Shown here: positions 18,289-27,311 of the stretch, in pieces | Position numbering within the stretch: the first letter of the stretch is position 1 | Layout: each line of letters begins with the position of its first letter | Origin: Pseudoalteromonas sp. '520P1 No. 423' | GTDB lineage: Bacteria > Pseudomonadota > Gammaproteobacteria > Enterobacterales > Alteromonadaceae | Assembly: GCF_001269985.1 (NCBI RefSeq) | Contig: NZ_BBZB01000001.1 | Coordinates: 3,286,001 to 3,350,000 of the forward strand | DNA length: 64,000 nt | Direction of reading: 5' to 3' | Notes under the pieces: model-generated | Told to the model about the DNA's origin: nothing | Database searches by the model: none | Seen by the model: only the letters and a program-made list of their open reading frames with translations | Made by a program: the position numbers and the translations under genes

Positions 18289-19671
18289 ATGACCACTGAT
18301 ATTTCAATGAAAGAATACTTAAGCTATTTTAAAGATAAGCGTTTAATAAGTATTTTCATCTTTGGCATGGCCAGCGGTTTTCCTTGGGTTTTAATCGGTT
18401 CTGTGCTTTCAGCTTGGCTAAAAGATGAAGGTTTGTCTCGCAGTACCATAGGTCTTTTTGGTTTAGTTTTTGGCGCTTATTCTATCAATTTCTTATGGTC
18501 GCCTTTAGTTGACCGCGTTAAATTACCTATTTTAAATAAGCTACTAGGCCTAAGACGTAGTTGGATTTTATTCACGCAGTTTTTCATCATTGCAGCTACG
18601 CTGTTACTTTCTACTGTTGATATAAGTGCTAACTTAAAATTAGTTGCGATGATTTCAATTGTGATAGCAATTGCATCGGCCACACAAGATATTTCGATTG
18701 ATGCATTCCGTATTGATAGCTTAGCTGAAAATGAGAGCCATAAGGCAACTGCTGCGGCTGCAATGGCAACATCAGGTTGGTGGTCAGGTTACGCATTATT
18801 GGGCACCGTGCCTTTTTACTTTGCAGATTTCCCTGGTTGGGACTGGAACCAAGTATATGTTGTACTGGCTTTTATGATGTTTTGTTTAAGCTTATGTGTA
18901 TTTTGGGTAAAAGAACCAGATTCTAACCGAGATGAAATACAATCAAAACTCGAAACTCAGTATCAAAAAACATTATTTACTGATAACCAAAATACTATCT
19001 CAGCAAAAGTAACAAGTTGGCTTTTAGTTACCCTGATAGCGCCCTTTTCAGAATTTTTTAAACGTAATGGCGTTAAAACAGCGTTAGCTCTACTTGCGTT
19101 TATATTCTTATTTAAAATTGGCGAAGCTTTTTTAGGGCGTATGTCTATCGTTTTTTATAAAGAAGTGGGTTTTACCAATACACAAATTGGCACTTATTCT
19201 AAATTTGGCACTGGTATAATCACTATCGTTTTTGCTTTTTTAGGCAGCTTATTTAATCACAAATACGGAATTGTAAAAGGCTTATTTATAAGTGGTATTG
19301 CTATGGCACTATCTAACCTATTATTTGCGGTTATCGCACTTATTGGCCCTGTTGAATGGATGTATGCGTTAACAGTAGTAGTTGATGGTTTCACACAAGC
19401 TTGGTCACTCGTCGCTATGGTGGCATTTCTATCTATGCTCTGTAATCGTAGCTTTACCGCAGCCCAATATGCGCTACTTGCATCTCTAGGTAATTTCGCT
19501 AGAACCTTGCTTTCATCTTCAAGTGGCATGTTAGTAGATTGGTTAGATGGTAATTGGGCATTATTTTTTGTATTAACGGCGGTTATGGTGATCCCATCTT
19601 TAGTATTTTTATACTTGATCAGACATCATATGTATCGTTTAGAAAATAATTTTCATAAGAATGGAAATTAG
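18289..19671 (+). CDS. ampG: AmpG muropeptide permease (MFS)
   Basis: A 460-residue protein with about 12-14 membrane helices. The AmpG signature is seen at the start (FGMASGFPWVLIGSVLSAWL, FGAYSINFLWSPLVDR) and in ATQDISIDAFRID. AmpG imports GlcNAc-anhydroMurNAc peptides released from the wall for recycling, and in some bacteria feeds the AmpC induction pathway. Genomic placement beside yajG and bolA supports the call. No ampC or ampR is in this window. Confidence 0.95.
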   Translation: MTTDISMKEYLSYFKDKRLISIFIFGMASGFPWVLIGSVLSAWLKDEGLSRSTIGLFGLVFGAYSINFLWSPLVDRVKLPILNKLLGLRRSWILFTQFFIIAATLLLSTVDISANLKLVAMISIVIAIASATQDISIDAFRIDSLAENESHKATAAAAMATSGWWSGYALLGTVPFYFADFPGWDWNQVYVVLAFMMFCLSLCVFWVKEPDSNRDEIQSKLETQYQKTLFTDNQNTISAKVTSWLLVTLIAPFSEFFKRNGVKTALALLAFIFLFKIGEAFLGRMSIVFYKEVGFTNTQIGTYSKFGTGIITIVFAFLGSLFNHKYGIVKGLFISGIAMALSNLLFAVIALIGPVEWMYALTVVVDGFTQAWSLVAMVAFLSMLCNRSFTAAQYALLASLGNFARTLLSSSSGMLVDWLDGNWALFFVLTAVMVIPSLVFLYLIRHHMYRLENNFHKNGN

Positions 19672-19769
19672 GGAGACAGGTACTAAGAGCTAGAAAACTG
19701 GATTTTAGGATTTTATACATTGAGTGTGGTATAAATAAATATAAAATGCTTCCCTGCATTCTATTTTTA

Positions 19770-19798
19770 AAGTCATTTAAATACAATTTAAATGACTT
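19770..19798. terminator. Long perfect stem-loop between ampG and the broken XRE gene
   Basis: 12-bp perfect stem AAGTCATTTAAA / TTTAAATGACTT (19770-19781 and 19787-19798) with a TACAA loop. It lies between two convergent reading frames, about 100 bp after ampG and 11 bp past the XRE stop. It lacks a continuous U tract on either strand. Confidence 0.45.
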
Positions 19799-19808
19799 AG
19801 TACGAAAA

Positions 19809-20048
19809 CTATTCAGCATCTAATAAAGCTAAGCCTTCAGTTGGATCGACTTCCAACGCGTTACAGTAACGAACAAATTCAACAACGTCTAAACGGCGCT
19901 CTTGATTCTCTATTTTACCGATGAATGAATGAGGTGTACCAATAATTTGCGCTAGGCTTCTCATTGTATGACCTTTTTATTGACGTTTTTCTTTAAGCCA
20001 AGACGTTAGTCTACTATTTTCATCAGATGAAACTGTTTTTCCCATCAT
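19809..20048 (-). pseudogene. XRE-type helix-turn-helix regulator with in-frame stop
   Basis: Reading the minus strand from ATG 20048 gives 23 residues ending SWLKEKRQ, then TAA (19979-19977), then 55 residues in the same frame: KGHTMRSLAQIIGTPHSFIG, KIENQERRLDVVEFVRYC, NALEVDPTEGLALLDAE. The two halves together form a classic short XRE/Cro HTH protein (79 residues), so a single substitution of CAA, GAA or AAA to TAA best explains the gap. An ATG at 19967, preceded by AAAAAGG, could restart translation to give 51 residues, but that product lacks the first helices. Either an inactivated regulator or a sequencing error. Confidence 0.75.
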
Positions 20049-20184
20049 AAAAGCATCTCCTACTAGATGTTTTTTATATTAAAGTAAATGGGAGTGCCCC
20101 TCCCAATAATGCTCAATGCTATGGCTCAAAACGTTCAAGCTTTGAAACGCAACAATTGATTTGACCCCATTAAAACACAAGCCA

Positions 20185-20225
20185 TATATTAGGTATAGCC
20201 GTTTTTAACGAAATTACCTAATATA
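20185..20225. repeat. Inverted repeat upstream of the broken XRE gene
   Basis: TATATTAGGTA (20185-20195) and TACCTAATATA (20215-20225) are perfect 11-bp inverted arms with a 19-base spacer. Located about 140 bp upstream of the XRE frame and 180 bp before the small membrane ORF. Could be an operator or a hairpin; function unknown. Confidence 0.5.
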
Positions 20226-20336
20226 GGTCTAAAAAAATATTTAGATATTACTAATAGTATAATATTAGCTGTTATTCACCTTCAATTACATAAAATGTGA
20301 TGAATGTTCATTATTCTGCGTCTAAATCACATAAAA

Positions 20337-20364
20337 CTGACTTTCCAATGAGTATTGGTATACT
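20337..20364 (+). promoter_or_regulatory. Candidate sigma-70 promoter for the 57-residue ORF
   Basis: CTGACT, 16 bases, TATACT. The -10 lies inside a 6-bp dyad GAGTAT-TGGT-ATACTC (20350-20365), which may be an operator. The ORF start at 20406 is about 42 bp downstream of the -10. Confidence 0.4.
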
Positions 20365-20405
20365 CTATTAACTAATAAATAGAAAATAGTGATAATTAGC
20401 CAAAT

Positions 20406-20579
20406 ATGATTCGATTAATGTTTTTACTTCCTATAGTACTTTGTCTCTTGTGGTTCTTTTTTTTAAAACAAAATAATTTAAGCTTAAAGCAAGGTAAAAA
20501 AGGTTTTTTATATATACTTGGATTTAGTAGTTTAATTTTAGGCTTTTTTACATTGATGATTTTTGTTACAAATCAATAA
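20406..20579 (+). CDS. Small two-helix membrane protein, unknown
   Basis: The frame encodes 57 residues: a hydrophobic segment at 2-20 (IRLMFLLPIVLCLLWFFFL), a basic polar loop KQNNLSLKQGKKG, and a second hydrophobic segment at about 33-53. This hairpin pattern is typical of small inner-membrane proteins. Support comes from a plausible promoter upstream and a terminator starting at the stop codon. The ribosome binding site is weak. I do not recognise a family. Confidence 0.5.
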   Translation: MIRLMFLLPIVLCLLWFFFLKQNNLSLKQGKKGFLYILGFSSLILGFFTLMIFVTNQ

Positions 20580-20605
20580 AAAACCACTTGAGTAAGTGGT
20601 TTTTT
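20580..20605. terminator. Bidirectional terminator
   Basis: Stem AAAACCACTT / AAGTGGTTTT (20580-20589 and 20594-20603) with a GAGT loop and T-rich tails on both strands. It ends the 57-residue ORF on the plus strand and the RND operon on the minus strand. Confidence 0.85.
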
Positions 20606-20632
20606 AAAGTTAATTTGATTTAGGAGCTAACT

Positions 20633-23600
20633 TCACAAGGTTTTTATTTTGTGAAGTGGATTTCTTTCTTGTCGTCTTGCTCTGAGCATTAATAAACACG
20701 GTGTTAATACTAAGGTTAATACCGTTGCAAAGGTCAAACCACCAGCAACAGCTGTCGAGAGCTGAACCCACCACTGCGTTGATGGTGCACCCACTGCCAC
20801 TTCACGATTAAAGAAATCTATATTCACCTGCAATACCATAGGCATTAAACCTAAAATGGTTGTTACCGTTGTTAACAATACAGGTCTTAATCTTTGCGCT
20901 CCCGTTCTAAGAATCGCTTCTTTAGCCGCCATGCCTTGTGCTCTAAGTAGGTTATATGTATCTATTAATACAATATTATTGTTCACTACAATCCCCGCTA
21001 AAGCGATAACACCGATACCCGACATAACAATGCCAAATGGCTGCTGTAAAATTAACAGACCTAAAAATACACCTACTGTAGAAAATAACACAGCACTAAG
21101 AATCAAAAACGCCTGATAAAAACTATTAGACTGAGTTACTAAAATAAGACCCATAACAAACAGTGTAACCATGAGTGCATTTTTCAAAAATACTTCAGAC
21201 TCATCTTGCTCTTCATTTTCACCGCGCACTTTTAATTTTACTCTAGGATCCATTCCTTGCTCTTTAAGTTGGGCTTGTAAACGAGGTAAAGCAAGACTTA
21301 ACAACTGATCTGCTTTCATATCTGCATTAACGGTAACAACGCGATGACTATCCACTCTGTGAATTGTATCTACCTTTTGCACCGGCGATTTTTCAACAAA
21401 ATGGGATACTGGAATTTGACCATGCATGGTTTTAATACGTAATGTTTCTATTCGACCTAAATCGCGTTTCTCATGAGGAAAACGTACTCTGATATCAATT
21501 TCGTCATCTACATCATCAGGGCGGTATTCTCCTAATTTCAGACCATTGGTGATCATTTGCACGTTAGCGCCTAACATCGTGGCGTCAGCACCAAATCTTG
21601 CCGCGTTAGTTCTATCTATTTTAAGCTGCCATTCAATGCCTTGTTTTGATGCGGTATCATCTATATTCATAAATGAGCCATCAGCTTCTAGCGCTTGACG
21701 AATACGTCTTGCTTCATTATTTAAGGCTTCAGGGTATTTAGAACTTAATTCAATAGACAAATCTTTACCACCACCAGGGCCGTTTTCATCTTTTCTAAGC
21801 TCGACTTCTACACCAGCAATATTTTCTGTCAGTAATATTACTTGTTCAATAATATCATCAGCAGGTAAGCGTTGGTCCCAATCATCTAGATTTAAACGTA
21901 CTGTACCAATTAAGTCTTTACCGCCTGTACGCGAGTAAATAGTTTTAATGCCTTCTATTGATAAAATACGACCTTCAACATCTTGCATTATGGTGTCTTT
22001 CTCATAAATTGATAAATCACCAAACGAACGTACTTTTAAGTTAATGCCATTCGGCTCAACTTCAGGGAAAAATTGCACCCCAAGTTTTGACGCACCATAA
22101 CCAACAAACACTAAAATCGAAATTATAATCGCACCAAATAAAACCCACCAAGGGCGTGAAATCGCTTTATCTAATACACGAACATACTTACCGCTAAAAC
22201 CATGTAATTTAGTCACATCGCCTTCTTCAGCAGCCACTAACTTTTGTTTTTCAGACTCTTTAATTGGTCTTACTTTACCTATTAGGCTACCTAATGCTGG
22301 CACAAATATTAACGCCATCACCAATGAAGCTGTTAAAGTTGCAATTAAAGTGATGGGTAAATATTTCATAAACTCGCCCATCATGCCTGGCCAAAAAATT
22401 AATGGCGCAAATGCCGCTAATGTTGTCGCAGTAGAGGCGATAATAGGCCATGCCATACGTTTAGCAGCCATAGCATAAGCTTGTTTACGATGCATACCTT
22501 CACTCATCATACGATCAGCAAATTCAGTGACAACAATCGCGCCATCAACCAACATGCCTACCGCCATGATCAAAGCAAATAACACCACGATATTTACCGT
22601 TAAACCAAATAAAGAAAGTACTAAAATGCCCGTTAAAAATGAGCCTGGTATCGCAACCCCGACTAAAAATGCAGAGCGACTGCCTAAAATAGCAATAATC
22701 ACTACCACCACTAATAAAACAGCTGACATTACATTATTTTGTAAGTCTGAAAGCATATCTTTTACGTCTTGTGAGCTATCAGCAGTATAATTTACTTTAA
22801 TGTGATCAGGCCAAAGTACTTTTGCTTTTTCAACAATCTCTTTCACTTCATTCACTGTATCTATGATATTTTCGCCACTGCGCTTTTTAACTTCTAAAGC
22901 AACGGCTGATTCCCCATTAATACGGGCAATGGAAGTAGGATCTTTATAAGAGCGACGTATTTGTGCCACATCCATAAAACGCACAACTTTATCACCAACA
23001 ACCTTGACTGGTTGCTCCATGACGTCTTGAATTGTTTCGAAAACTGATGGGATTTTAATGGCAAATCGGCCTTTACCTGTATCTAAAGTACCTGCGGCAA
23101 CTAATTTATTATTATTACTGATTAGATTATAAATATCAGTTTGATCTAAGCCATAAGATACCATCAATAATGGATCAACAATGATTTCAACCATATCTTC
23201 ACGGTCGCCACCAATATCCACTTCCATTACACTCGATATACCTTCAATATCATCTTTTAAATTACGCGCTATTGTTAATAACCCACGTTCAGGCACGTTT
23301 CCAGATAAAGTAAGAGTAATAGTGGGTTGCTGATCTTCCATCAGAACTTCATGCACTTCAGGTTCTTCGGATTCGCTTGGTAGTTTCGCTTTTGCCAGTG
23401 ACACTTTGTTTCGTACTTCAGCTAATAAATCGTTCGTATCTAATCCAGCCAAAAACTCTAATGTAATTGAAGCATGTCCTTCACTGGCAGTGGCTTTCAT
23501 TTCTTTTACGCCCTGTATTCCGCGAAATTCCACTTCCATTGGGCGAATAAGCAGTCTTTCTGCATCTTCAGGTGAAATGCCATCATGTACAATTGATACA

Positions 23601-23740
23601 TAAATAAATGGAATATTTACATCTGGGTTAGCTTCTTTTGGAATGCTCTGATAGGTCATCCAACCTGCAATCAGCAACAAAAAAAAAATAGATAAAACCG
23701 TTCTAGTTTTATTTAACACGCCGTCAATTATTGTTTTCAT
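20633..23740 (-). CDS. RND family efflux permease
   Basis: A 1035-residue inner-membrane transporter with the RND layout: a first helix (about 12-30), a large periplasmic loop, a helix bundle from about 335, a second large loop and a final bundle. Motif A-like GVAIPGSFLTGILVLSLFGL and the proton-relay helix VGMLVDGAIVVTEFADR are clear. Asp399 is kept but Gly400 stands where AcrB has its second Asp, and TM10 reads NNNIVLIDTY with no AcrB-type Lys. This pattern is common in RND proteins outside the classic AcrB drug-efflux group. The substrate is not predictable. It follows the membrane-fusion gene by 9 bp. No outer-membrane channel gene is adjacent. Confidence 0.92.
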   Translation of the reverse strand: MKTIIDGVLNKTRTVLSIFFLLLIAGWMTYQSIPKEANPDVNIPFIYVSIVHDGISPEDAERLLIRPMEVEFRGIQGVKEMKATASEGHASITLEFLAGLDTNDLLAEVRNKVSLAKAKLPSESEEPEVHEVLMEDQQPTITLTLSGNVPERGLLTIARNLKDDIEGISSVMEVDIGGDREDMVEIIVDPLLMVSYGLDQTDIYNLISNNNKLVAAGTLDTGKGRFAIKIPSVFETIQDVMEQPVKVVGDKVVRFMDVAQIRRSYKDPTSIARINGESAVALEVKKRSGENIIDTVNEVKEIVEKAKVLWPDHIKVNYTADSSQDVKDMLSDLQNNVMSAVLLVVVVIIAILGSRSAFLVGVAIPGSFLTGILVLSLFGLTVNIVVLFALIMAVGMLVDGAIVVTEFADRMMSEGMHRKQAYAMAAKRMAWPIIASTATTLAAFAPLIFWPGMMGEFMKYLPITLIATLTASLVMALIFVPALGSLIGKVRPIKESEKQKLVAAEEGDVTKLHGFSGKYVRVLDKAISRPWWVLFGAIIISILVFVGYGASKLGVQFFPEVEPNGINLKVRSFGDLSIYEKDTIMQDVEGRILSIEGIKTIYSRTGGKDLIGTVRLNLDDWDQRLPADDIIEQVILLTENIAGVEVELRKDENGPGGGKDLSIELSSKYPEALNNEARRIRQALEADGSFMNIDDTASKQGIEWQLKIDRTNAARFGADATMLGANVQMITNGLKLGEYRPDDVDDEIDIRVRFPHEKRDLGRIETLRIKTMHGQIPVSHFVEKSPVQKVDTIHRVDSHRVVTVNADMKADQLLSLALPRLQAQLKEQGMDPRVKLKVRGENEEQDESEVFLKNALMVTLFVMGLILVTQSNSFYQAFLILSAVLFSTVGVFLGLLILQQPFGIVMSGIGVIALAGIVVNNNIVLIDTYNLLRAQGMAAKEAILRTGAQRLRPVLLTTVTTILGLMPMVLQVNIDFFNREVAVGAPSTQWWVQLSTAVAGGLTFATVLTLVLTPCLLMLRARRQERNPLHKIKTL

Positions 23741-23749
23741 TATTCGGCC

Positions 23750-24868
23750 TTAGTCTTGTTTTTTAATTGAATCATCAGTTGAAAAAACAGGTTCAACAAC
23801 ATCACCTATTCTTACAAAACCTTGGCCTAAGGTGATTACTTTAACTTCTTCACCTAAGCCTGACATCCAAATACCTTCTGAAGTAGATTTCACTATATTA
23901 ATTGGGGAAAACACAACTTCATTTTTATCATTTAATGTTTTAACGCCTATGCTACCTTTAGGGTCTAATGCCATAAATGCAGGGCTAATATGAATGGCTT
24001 TTACGGCTTCAAAATCAATATCTAATTGCGTTGAAAAACCGGCTCTAAACTTCATATCTGGGTTTGAAAATTTAGCTTCAATTTTGAAAGTATTAGTATT
24101 GTCATCTGCAACTGATGCAATATATCTAATATTTCCAGAATAAGTTTCTTTATTAACTAAGGTTGCTTTTACTTCCTGCTCTAGGGTTAATCCAAAAATT
24201 TCAGACTGGGTAACATCAGCACGCACAACTAATGGGTCTAAATCAGCTAATTCTAAGATTGGGTCACCACGACCAACATAGCTACCAATTTCAACAAGTC
24301 TTTGATTAATTACACCGCTAAATGGTGCTTTAATTTGGCTACGAGATAAACTCAATTTTAAACTTGAAAGGTCTGATTTTGCTTGTTCTAGCTGTGCTTT
24401 ACTACGAGACAGTTTCACTTCGTCTTGTAAGCCTTTTTGCTTTAACTTAACAAAGCCTTGATACTCTAATTTTCTTTGAACTAATAATGATTTTGCAGAG
24501 ACTATTCTTTCGTTCAAGTCAGATTGATCAAGAGATAAAATGACAGTGCCTTTTTCAACAAATTGACCCTCTTTAACATAAATATCTTTTACTTCACCTT
24601 CTTCTCTCGCACTGATAGTGGAGATTTTATCAGGTTCAGATTTTCCGTATAATGTAAGGGTTTTAAAAATATCTTGGGCTTTTAGTGTTTCTACTTTCAC
24701 TTTTGCTAAAGGTGCTTGCTGATCTGTTGTTTTATTTGAAGTGTTTTTGGGGTCTTGTGCATTGGAGGGTCCAGATAACATCCAAAGTATAATACCAATA
24801 CTAATACTTAATGCGATGATGAACGGTTTTTCATCTAACAATTGACGAATGCGCTGAAATGTATGCAT
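23750..24868 (-). CDS. RND efflux periplasmic adaptor (membrane fusion protein)
   Basis: The 372-residue protein is anchored by an N-terminal helix (about 17-34, ending before PSNAQD). The biotinyl-lipoyl half motifs EEGEVKDIYVKEGQFVEKGT and SQIKAPFSGVINQRLVEIGS flank an alpha-helical hairpin (about 117-172), followed by beta-barrel segments. It links the RND pump to an outer-membrane channel. First gene of the operon. A Fur-like site overlaps its upstream region, suggesting possible iron-dependent expression. Confidence 0.9.
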   Translation of the reverse strand: MHTFQRIRQLLDEKPFIIALSISIGIILWMLSGPSNAQDPKNTSNKTTDQQAPLAKVKVETLKAQDIFKTLTLYGKSEPDKISTISAREEGEVKDIYVKEGQFVEKGTVILSLDQSDLNERIVSAKSLLVQRKLEYQGFVKLKQKGLQDEVKLSRSKAQLEQAKSDLSSLKLSLSRSQIKAPFSGVINQRLVEIGSYVGRGDPILELADLDPLVVRADVTQSEIFGLTLEQEVKATLVNKETYSGNIRYIASVADDNTNTFKIEAKFSNPDMKFRAGFSTQLDIDFEAVKAIHISPAFMALDPKGSIGVKTLNDKNEVVFSPINIVKSTSEGIWMSGLGEEVKVITLGQGFVRIGDVVEPVFSTDDSIKKQD

Positions 24869-24890
24869 CCTTTCTCTCCAAGGTTAATGC

Positions 24891-24905
24891 TAATAATTAT
24901 TATCT
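24891..24905. promoter_or_regulatory. Candidate Fur box upstream of the RND operon
   Basis: TAATAATTATTATCT matches the Fur 7-1-7 consensus at 12 of 14 positions, including an intact ATTATC half. It lies 23-37 bp upstream of the adaptor start. AT-rich background weakens the inference. Confidence 0.35.
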
Positions 24906-24981
24906 CTCAATCATACGAAGTTTTTGCAGGCAAAGTAAGTAATAAGATGTAAACAAGCTTTACATTCCAGATAACAGAAAC

Positions 24982-25009
24982 AAAAAAACCGCATGATGCG
25001 GCTTTTTTA
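24982..25009 (-). terminator. Rho-independent terminator after erpA
   Basis: Stem CCGCA / TGCGG (24989-24993 and 24997-25001), extended by A-U pairs, with a T-rich tail on both strands. Located 28 bp beyond the erpA stop. Confidence 0.8.
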
Positions 25010-25036
25010 ACTTACTAATAATATTTAGTTTATTTA

Positions 25037-25375
25037 TTAAACACTAAATGATGAACCACAGCCACACGTTGCTGTTGCGTTTGGATTATTTACAAAAAAG
25101 CGAGAACCTTCAAGTCCTTCAGTGTAATCAACAGTGCCATCAACTAAGTATTGAATACTCATAGGGTCTACCACTAACGTTACGCCATTTTTTTCAATAG
25201 TCATATCACCTGGGTTGGTTTTTTCATCAAAAGTAAAACCATATTGAAACCCTGAACAGCCTCCGCCCGTAACATAAACACGAAGTTTAAGTTCTGGATT
25301 CTCTTCCTCCTCGATTAGCTGCTTAACTTTGTTTGCTGCATTATCCGTAAATTGTATCGGTAATTGCTCAGACAT
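25037..25375 (-). CDS. erpA: Iron-sulfur cluster insertion protein ErpA
   Basis: The 112-residue A-type carrier has the three conserved cysteines C40 ([11 protein letters not shown]), C104 and C106 (CGCGSSFSV). The phrase [19 protein letters not shown] is typical of ErpA rather than IscA or SufA. It delivers Fe-S clusters to target apoproteins, including enzymes of isoprenoid synthesis and respiration. It is monocistronic with its own terminator. Confidence 0.95.
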   Translation of the reverse strand: MSEQLPIQFTDNAANKVKQLIEEEENPELKLRVYVTGGGCSGFQYGFTFDEKTNPGDMTIEKNGVTLVVDPMSIQYLVDGTVDYTEGLEGSRFFVNNPNATATCGCGSSFSV

Positions 25376-25567
25376 ACTTCTACTTAAATAAATTTATATA
25401 GCTCGATTATCTAATACCTGACTGTTTTAATCAAGTATTTACTAAAAAATACACAGGATAGACAAAGCTAAATTAATCTAATTTTAGCGCTTATTTTTAT
25501 GAAAATTCACTAAGCTTCTGATAAACTGCAATTACTTTTTTGGTACTCATATTTTATAGGTATCTCT

Positions 25568-27280
25568 TTGTTTGAGTTGACACATACATCGCTTGAAGCG
25601 CTCAGAAAAAGTTTATCCAAACCTAAAACGTCGGCTCAACTGTGTCTGCTAGGTATCGTTGCTGGCTTATTTGCAGCTATCTTAATCATTATATTCAGAT
25701 TACTTATCATTGGCGTGCAAGCCATTTTTTTACCTGAATCCGATAACTACACTGAACTTCCCGAATTATATAGACTATTTATCCCAGTTATTGGTGCTTT
25801 ACTTATTTATGCCATCGCCATGATTTCTCGCTATAAACATTATCGTTTAGGCGTGCCATTTATTATCCATCGCATAAAACAAAATTACGGCAACATCCCG
25901 ATTAATAGTACATTAAACCAATTTTTAGGCGGTGCAATTGCCCTTATAAGTGGTTTTACCGTAGGTAGAGAAGGGCCTTCTATTCACATAGGTGCCGCAG
26001 GAGCCAGCTTTATTGGCTCTAAACTTCATTTGCCCTATAACTCAATGCGCACCTTAGTAGGTTGTGGCGTTGCAGCAGGTATTTCTGCTTCGTTCAATAC
26101 TCCTTTAGCTGCGGTTATCTTTGTAATGGAAGTAGTGCTAAGAGAATATAAAATTCATATTTTTGTACCAATTATCTTAGCTGCAGTGACTGGCGCTGTG
26201 ACAACACAGTTCGTTTTTGGCAACACCTATGAATTATCACTTATTAATGTAACACCCTTACCTATTTGGCATTATCCTTATTTAATTATCTGCGGATTAA
26301 CATTAGGCGCAATTGCCTATGCATTTAATCGAAACTTAATGTACGTTATCAAAGTTTTTAGACGCATTAGCATGTTTCCGCGCTTATTATTAGCAGGAAC
26401 GATTATGGGGCTTATTTCATTTTTAGTGCCTCAAGCTATGGGCTCAGGTATGAGTGCCATTCATTTATCTGTTATCTCCGCAGAAAACTTACAATTATTA
26501 ATGACAATTTTAATTGCCAAGCTTATCGCTACACTATTTGTTTTAGGCTTAGGTATTCCTGGCGGCATAATTGGCTCAGTATTTGGTTTAGGTGTATTGA
26601 TTGGCACTTTAATGTCGTATTTTGGCAGTTATCTGAGCCCTGATGATTATGTTGTGGGTACCTATGCAGTATTAGGTATGGCGGGTTTGTTTGCAGCTAC
26701 ATTACATGCACCATTGGCAGCTTTGGTTGCTGTAATGGAAATGACCTCAAGCTCACATATAACGGTGCCCGCTATGGTAGTGATCACCACAGCTTATGTA
26801 AGTGCCTTACAATTTTTTGGCAATCGCTCTATATTTTTACAACAGTTAGACTTTCAAGGATTGCCGTATCAAATTTCTCCTGCCGTAGAAGCATTGCAAA
26901 AAATTGGTGTAATGGCTGAAATGGACGAAAATTTCAAATTATTATATTCAGATGATAAAGATCAAATTAACGCAACGCTTAATGCCGTAACTTCAGATCC
27001 AGAAAATCAAGCACCATTAATTGTATTTGATGAAGAAAATGGCTACCGATTAGCCGAATATGATTTAAGTTTAATGTCAGATAATGCCATTCCAATACAA
27101 TATGTAGAATTGGAAGGACTCAGCAGCCAATGTACCCTTGCTGATGTATTTGATATTTTAAAAGATAAACGTAGTAGCTCAGTTTATATCTATAACCAAT
27201 TAGACAATGAACAAATCATGGGGCTGATACGCTGGGATCATATTCATCAAATACTAACGATAAGAAATAGTTTAGTTTAA
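25568..27280 (+). CDS. ClC family chloride channel or H+/Cl- antiporter with CBS region
   Basis: The 570-residue protein begins at a TTG codon (MFELTHTSLEAL) preceded by a weak ATAGG; no better ATG precedes the first helix. It has the ClC core: GREGPSIHIGA with the gating Glu135, GSGMSAIHLSV, and GIPGGIIGSVFGLG. Helices run from about residue 24 to 425. The cytoplasmic tail (about 440-570) resembles a CBS pair and could bind adenine nucleotides. Likely an inner-membrane anion transporter. A gene for HemJ follows after 31 bp, possibly co-transcribed. Confidence 0.88.
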   Translation: MFELTHTSLEALRKSLSKPKTSAQLCLLGIVAGLFAAILIIIFRLLIIGVQAIFLPESDNYTELPELYRLFIPVIGALLIYAIAMISRYKHYRLGVPFIIHRIKQNYGNIPINSTLNQFLGGAIALISGFTVGREGPSIHIGAAGASFIGSKLHLPYNSMRTLVGCGVAAGISASFNTPLAAVIFVMEVVLREYKIHIFVPIILAAVTGAVTTQFVFGNTYELSLINVTPLPIWHYPYLIICGLTLGAIAYAFNRNLMYVIKVFRRISMFPRLLLAGTIMGLISFLVPQAMGSGMSAIHLSVISAENLQLLMTILIAKLIATLFVLGLGIPGGIIGSVFGLGVLIGTLMSYFGSYLSPDDYVVGTYAVLGMAGLFAATLHAPLAALVAVMEMTSSSHITVPAMVVITTAYVSALQFFGNRSIFLQQLDFQGLPYQISPAVEALQKIGVMAEMDENFKLLYSDDKDQINATLNAVTSDPENQAPLIVFDEENGYRLAEYDLSLMSDNAIPIQYVELEGLSSQCTLADVFDILKDKRSSSVYIYNQLDNEQIMGLIRWDHIHQILTIRNSLV

Positions 27281-27311
27281 ACCGTCAATTTAACCGTTAT
27301 AAAGGCAAGTA

